Below are positions 7,041 through 9,824 of a stretch of 9,824 bases of DNA, piece after piece. The notes under the pieces are model-generated. The model was given only the letters and a program-made list of their open reading frames with translations. It searched no databases and was not told where the DNA came from. The DNA is from JALRAP01 sp046302815 (lineage in GTDB: Bacteria > Bacteroidota > Bacteroidia > AKYH767-A > OLB10), in contig JBKCHO010000059.1 of the NCBI GenBank assembly GCA_046302815.1, positions 1 to 9,824 on the forward strand, read 5' to 3'. The translations under genes and the position numbers were made by a program. Positions within the stretch are counted from its first letter, which is position 1. Each line of letters begins with the position of its first letter.

Positions 7041-7914
7041 ATTTCTTTTCAAGTTTTTTATTGAGGTAATAGCTGATGTTGTTCAGTAGGAAGGTAAACA
7101 CAAACAAGGTGATTCCTGCAGCGAAAATAGTTCTGTATTCTAGCGAGTCGTGAGCTACATCGCCCAAACTAACTTTTACAATGTAAGTGGTGATGGTTTC
7201 AATAGGAACAAGCGGATTTAGGGTTAACCTTGGTTGTTGTCCGGCAGCTATGGCAACAATCATGGTTTCCCCAATGGCCCTTGAAATAGCTAGAATGGCG
7301 GAAACTATGATGCCCGAAGACGCCGATGGTAAAATGACTTTAAAGGCAGTTTGTAGTCTGTTGGCACCAAGCGCAAGCGACCCCTCTCTGATGTATCGTG
7401 GCACCGCTGAAATCGCATCGTCACTCAAGGAAGATACATAAGGTATGATCATAATCCCCATCACGAACCCCGCCGATAGGGAATTGAATCCTGACATGTC
7501 AGGATAAATCATTTGAAAGAAAGGAGTAACTACTGTTAATGCAAAGAATCCGTAAACTACCGTAGGAACCGATGCCAGTATTTCCAGAATGGGTTTGATT
7601 ACGGTTTTGAATCGCTTAGATGCATATTCATTCAAGTAAATAGCAATAATCAAGCCCGTGGGAAGTGCAACAGAAATGGCGATTAAGGAAGTCAGCAGCG
7701 TTCCCGATAGTAGAGGAAGGATACCGAAGTGCTTGTCGGCAAACAATGGTGTCCATTGGGTGTCGGTAAGAAAATCAATTATACTCACTTCACTGAAAAA
7801 AGCGTAAGCCTCACTTACCAATACATATAAAATGCCTATGGTGGTTAGTATGGTGACCATGGCACACATGGCCAATAATTGTTCTATGATTTTTTCCCGC
7901 AGTCTTTTATTCAT
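7033..7914 (-). CDS. pstC: phosphate ABC transporter permease PstC
   Basis: PstC is the second channel subunit of the high-affinity phosphate importer. The 293-residue protein has an N-terminal membrane segment (about 12-36), a periplasmic part with FLTDTQWTPLF and KHFGILPLLSGTL (48-73, typical of PstC), further membrane segments, and the EAA loop VPRYIREGSLALGANRLQ...ILPSASSGI followed by SRAIGETMIV (171-220). The length is typical for short PstC forms. It is the middle gene of the pstS-pstC-pstA cluster, 75 bp after pstS with a hairpin in the gap, and overlaps pstA. The ATG at 7914 has no strong RBS, which is normal in Bacteroidota. Confidence 0.95.
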   Translation of the reverse strand: MNKRLREKIIEQLLAMCAMVTILTTIGILYVLVSEAYAFFSEVSIIDFLTDTQWTPLFADKHFGILPLLSGTLLTSLIAISVALPTGLIIAIYLNEYASKRFKTVIKPILEILASVPTVVYGFFALTVVTPFFQMIYPDMSGFNSLSAGFVMGIMIIPYVSSLSDDAISAVPRYIREGSLALGANRLQTAFKVILPSASSGIIVSAILAISRAIGETMIVAIAAGQQPRLTLNPLVPIETITTYIVKVSLGDVAHDSLEYRTIFAAGITLFVFTFLLNNISYYLNKKLEKKYV

Positions 7915-7928
7915 GGTTAATTAAATGG

Positions 7929-7959
7929 AAAGTGATCCGCTGTTGAAACGGATCACTTT
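7929..7959 (-). promoter_or_regulatory. intercistronic hairpin between pstS and pstC
   Basis: AAAGTGATCCG (7929-7939) and CGGATCACTTT (7949-7959) form a perfect 11-bp stem with a 9-nt loop. In the direction of transcription (minus) it is followed by TTTCCATTTAATT rather than a real T-run, so it is a weak terminator at best. A stem-loop after the binding-protein gene often limits read-through or protects the upstream mRNA, giving more PstS than permease; that role here is inferred. Confidence 0.7.
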
Positions 7960-7989
7960 TTAAAACAAAACTCAATTGAATTCAACAAA

Positions 7990-8958
7990 TCACTTGGCGG
8001 TATGTTCTTTAATAAATGCTTCAAACTTAGCAATCTCCGCTTTGTACTCTTCGTCGGTCATTGGGATGAAACCTACATCGGTAGCCAATTGACCGGCGTT
8101 TTGTAGGTAGAATCTAACAAACTCCGTTACTTCTGGGCGCATCACTGCGGTAGAGTTTACATAAATGTAAAGAGGTCTGGAAAGTGGTGCGTACGATTTA
8201 TTCTTAACTGTTTCCAAAGATGGCTTTATCGGTCCAGCGCCGTTATCCGGCTTACCATCATCAATTCCAATTGATTTCAATTTGGAAGAATTCTCTTCGT
8301 AATAAGCATAACCAAAGAATGCCAATCCGTTTTTATCGGTTGTAATACCTTTTACCAATACATTGTCGTCTTCGCTAGCAGTGTAATCACCACGGCTGCT
8401 GTGGCTTTTGCCAACAATCGCTTCAGTAAAATAGTCATAGGTTCCTGATTCGGTTCCTGCACCGTAAAGACGGAACTCCTGGTCAGGCCATCCTGCACGA
8501 ACTTGGCTCCACTTGGTTATCTTCCCTTGTGCTTCAGGCTCCCACATCTTTTTCAATTCCTCAACGGTCATATCACTAACGAAGTTGTTCTCTGGATTTA
8601 CCACTACAGTTAGGCCATCGTAGGCAACCTTCAATTCCAAAAAGCCGATCTTGGAGGCAGTTGCAGCATCCATTTCTTCCTGTTTGATATTTCGACTGGC
8701 GTTGTTGATGTCGGTTTCACCTCTGGTAAATTTTTTGAATCCACCCCCTGTACCTGATAATCCAACTGTTACCTTAACATCGGGTTGAACCGCTCTGAAT
8801 TCTTCAGCAACAGCCTCAGAAATCGGATAGACTGTGGATGAGCCATCGATTCGAACTTCTCCAGATAGACCCTTTTGCTCGGAAGTTTGTTCTTTTTTGC
8901 CTCCGCATGCTGATACAGCCAGTGCAAGGATGCAAACAGTGGTTTTTAATAGTTTCAT
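7990..8958 (-). CDS. pstS: phosphate-binding lipoprotein PstS
   Basis: PstS captures phosphate outside the inner membrane and delivers it to PstCA. The start MKLLKTTVCILALAVSACGG is a lipoprotein signal with lipobox VSAC and Cys18 as the lipidated residue. Phosphate-site loops typical of the family are present: IDGSSTVYPI (37-46), GLSGTGGGFKKF (66-77), GETDINNASR (80-89) and YGAGTESGTYDYFTEA (165-180). The 322-residue length and the C-terminal LATDVGFIPMTDEEYKA fit PstS of the PBP-like family. It is the first gene of the pst cluster and has a predicted promoter with Pho-box-like repeats upstream. Selectivity for phosphate over other oxyanions is inferred from the family and neighbours. Confidence 0.96.
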   Translation of the reverse strand: MKLLKTTVCILALAVSACGGKKEQTSEQKGLSGEVRIDGSSTVYPISEAVAEEFRAVQPDVKVTVGLSGTGGGFKKFTRGETDINNASRNIKQEEMDAATASKIGFLELKVAYDGLTVVVNPENNFVSDMTVEELKKMWEPEAQGKITKWSQVRAGWPDQEFRLYGAGTESGTYDYFTEAIVGKSHSSRGDYTASEDDNVLVKGITTDKNGLAFFGYAYYEENSSKLKSIGIDDGKPDNGAGPIKPSLETVKNKSYAPLSRPLYIYVNSTAVMRPEVTEFVRFYLQNAGQLATDVGFIPMTDEEYKAEIAKFEAFIKEHTAK

Positions 8959-9004
8959 TTTCAGAATTTTACAATGATTTATGTTAATTGAATATTAATT
9001 GGCA

Positions 9005-9012
9005 CAAAAGTC
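9005..9012 (-). promoter_or_regulatory. predicted -7 box of pstS
   Basis: GACTTTTG on the minus strand differs from TAnnTTTG at one position. It lies 46 nt upstream of the pstS ATG, giving a leader of about 40 nt. No good -33 element is seen at the right distance; the TTAAT repeat sits there instead, as expected for an activator-dependent promoter. Confidence 0.45.
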
Positions 9013-9032
9013 ATTCGCCTCAGTTTCATCAA

Positions 9033-9068
9033 CATTAATCGAATGTTAAATAATTGTTAATCCGTTAA
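9033..9068 (-). promoter_or_regulatory. candidate Pho box (11-bp direct repeats) upstream of pstS
   Basis: Read on the minus strand, TTAACA (9060-9055), TTAACA (9049-9044) and TTAATG (9038-9033) repeat every 11 bp. A further TTAACG lies at 9068-9063. TTAACA spaced by 5 bp is the known Bacillus PhoP box, and cyanobacterial Pho boxes have the same 11-bp period. The array ends about 20 nt before the pstS -7 box, where a PhoB-type activator would bind. The protein that binds is not known from this window. Confidence 0.5.
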
Positions 9069-9089
9069 AAGGTGATTTACATGCTTCTT

Positions 9090-9105
9090 TGTGATCTCCA
9101 TCACC
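9090..9105. promoter_or_regulatory. CRP/FNR-like palindrome upstream of the thioredoxin gene
   Basis: TGTGATCTCCATCACC has the form TGTGA-N6-TCACC, one base from the E. coli CRP pattern TGTGA-N6-TCACA, and contains the inverted repeat GTGAT-N4-ATCAC. Its centre is about 43 bp before the likely thioredoxin transcription start, the usual place for a class II activator. Confidence 0.4.
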
Positions 9106-9126
9106 TATGAGCTTTTCTTTTGGCTA

Positions 9127-9135
9127 TAACTTTGC
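9127..9135 (+). promoter_or_regulatory. predicted -7 box of the thioredoxin gene
   Basis: TAACTTTGC matches TAnnTTTG exactly and is the same 9-mer as the tRNA-Arg -7 box. It lies 21 nt before the ATG at 9157. No clear -33 TTG is present. Confidence 0.6.
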
Positions 9136-9156
9136 AATTATAAATCCATATTTATC

Positions 9157-9459
9157 ATGAGCGCTTTCAACGATTTGATTCATTCCGATAAGCCTGTTTT
9201 GGTCGATTTCTATGCCACTTGGTGTGGACCTTGTAAAATGATGGAACCCATACTCAAACAGCTTTCAGGAATGGTAGGTGAGGAGGCAACTATCATTAAG
9301 GTTGATGTGGATAAAAACCCAGCTGCGGCATCAGCATTTAAGGTTATGGGCGTTCCCACACTAATCATATTCAAAAAAGGGCAAGTTGTTTGGAGGGAGT
9401 CTGGTATTGTAGATGCCGATGAATTGAAACGAAAATTGGATCAGGCTGCCAGCGTTTAA
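9157..9459 (+). CDS. trxA: thioredoxin
   Basis: This 100-residue single-domain thioredoxin reduces disulfides in the cytoplasm. It has the active site WCGPC (residues 22-26), the cis-Pro loop GVPT (65-68) and the family strands VLVDFYATW and ATIIKVDVDKN. There is no signal peptide, so it should be cytosolic. The length matches classic TrxA (about 105). It is transcribed away from pstS across a shared 198-bp regulatory region. Its TAA stop is directly followed by the stop of the convergent transporter gene, with no spacer. Several thioredoxin paralogues are usual in Bacteroidota, so the symbol is by family rather than proven orthology. Confidence 0.93.
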   Translation: MSAFNDLIHSDKPVLVDFYATWCGPCKMMEPILKQLSGMVGEEATIIKVDVDKNPAAASAFKVMGVPTLIIFKKGQVVWRESGIVDADELKRKLDQAASV

Positions 9460-9824
9460 TTAATCGTTTCCGTGGCCATGTTTTTGATTGGGAAGCATGT
9501 TGGATAAGGTCCAATCCACTCTACCTGTAAAATCAGATTCTCTTTCGTTGCAGTTCGATAACTGGCAAACAGCACAAGATTTTGGTGGCACACATGGATC
9601 GGCATGGATAAAAAACTCAACATCCTTTCCAAGACTGTCTTTGATCAAATTCTCTACAGAACTAACCTCGTGATGTGTTTCCTCCAACGAACCATACCAG
9701 GGCAGCGTTATGTGACAGTCCACATGCAACTCGGTACCATATTTAATCACTCTTAGATTGTGGATGTCGATCCATTGATCGCGACGATGTTTTTGCATTT
9801 CCTCGATTAGCAAATTCAGTTTTT
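9460..9824 (-). CDS. cation diffusion facilitator family transporter, C-terminal part
   Basis: The frame is open to the right edge (about 120 residues seen); the TTG at 9813 is an internal Leu, not a start. The visible part is the cytoplasmic C-terminal domain of a CDF metal/proton antiporter of the Zn/Co/Cd type: IDIHNLRVIKYG, ELHVDCHITLPWY, VEFFIHADPC. Membrane segments lie outside the window. A Cys-rich stretch with spacing C-x5-C-x2-C-x4-C (window residues 77-91) and a final KHGHGND could bind metal. CDF exporters remove zinc and related ions; the exact metal cannot be told from this part. Confidence 0.88.
   Translation of the reverse strand, partial: KLNLLIEEMQKHRRDQWIDIHNLRVIKYGTELHVDCHITLPWYGSLEETHHEVSSVENLIKDSLGKDVEFFIHADPCVPPKSCAVCQLSNCNERESDFTGRVDWTLSNMLPNQKHGHGND

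Overview
The window looks like chromosomal DNA from a member of the Bacteroidota, probably a Flavobacteriia/Cytophagia-type lineage. Four things point there: an AT-rich composition; a 601-residue secreted protein ending in a type IX secretion (Por) sorting domain; promoter -7 boxes of the Bacteroidota TAnnTTTG type and few Shine-Dalgarno sites; and a QueA-like protein and a PycTM (DUF5706) protein of kinds common in that phylum.

Layout. The left edge (1-779) is the 3' end of a large surface protein with InlB-B-like repeats. It is followed by an unknown membrane-anchored protein (891-1565), a divergent QueA-family protein (1740-2951) and a stand-alone Pycsar-effector-like membrane protein (3149-3727). 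The stretch 3728-4336 has no protein gene. It holds tRNA-Arg(ACG) on the minus strand, its terminator, and a near-perfect 150-bp direct repeat with a 175-bp period that carries a second copy of the tRNA 3' end and terminator. A secreted beta-helix protein follows (4337-6142).

The right third is a phosphate-uptake locus on the minus strand, pstS-pstC-pstA (8958 down to 6183). The ATPase gene pstB and phoU are not downstream; a convergent unrelated gene ends there instead. The pstS upstream region has 11-bp-spaced TTAAC repeats resembling Pho boxes of other phyla. The same intergenic region drives a divergent thioredoxin gene, with a CRP-like palindrome near its promoter. The right edge holds the 3' end of a cation diffusion facilitator gene, whose stop codon abuts the thioredoxin stop.

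How the genes work together. PstS captures phosphate at the cell envelope and hands it to the PstC/PstA channel, which must be powered by a PstB encoded elsewhere. The other genes are separate units. No transposase, integrase, CRISPR array or complete defence system is visible. The most unusual stretch is the tRNA-Arg tandem repeat next to the orphan PycTM gene.
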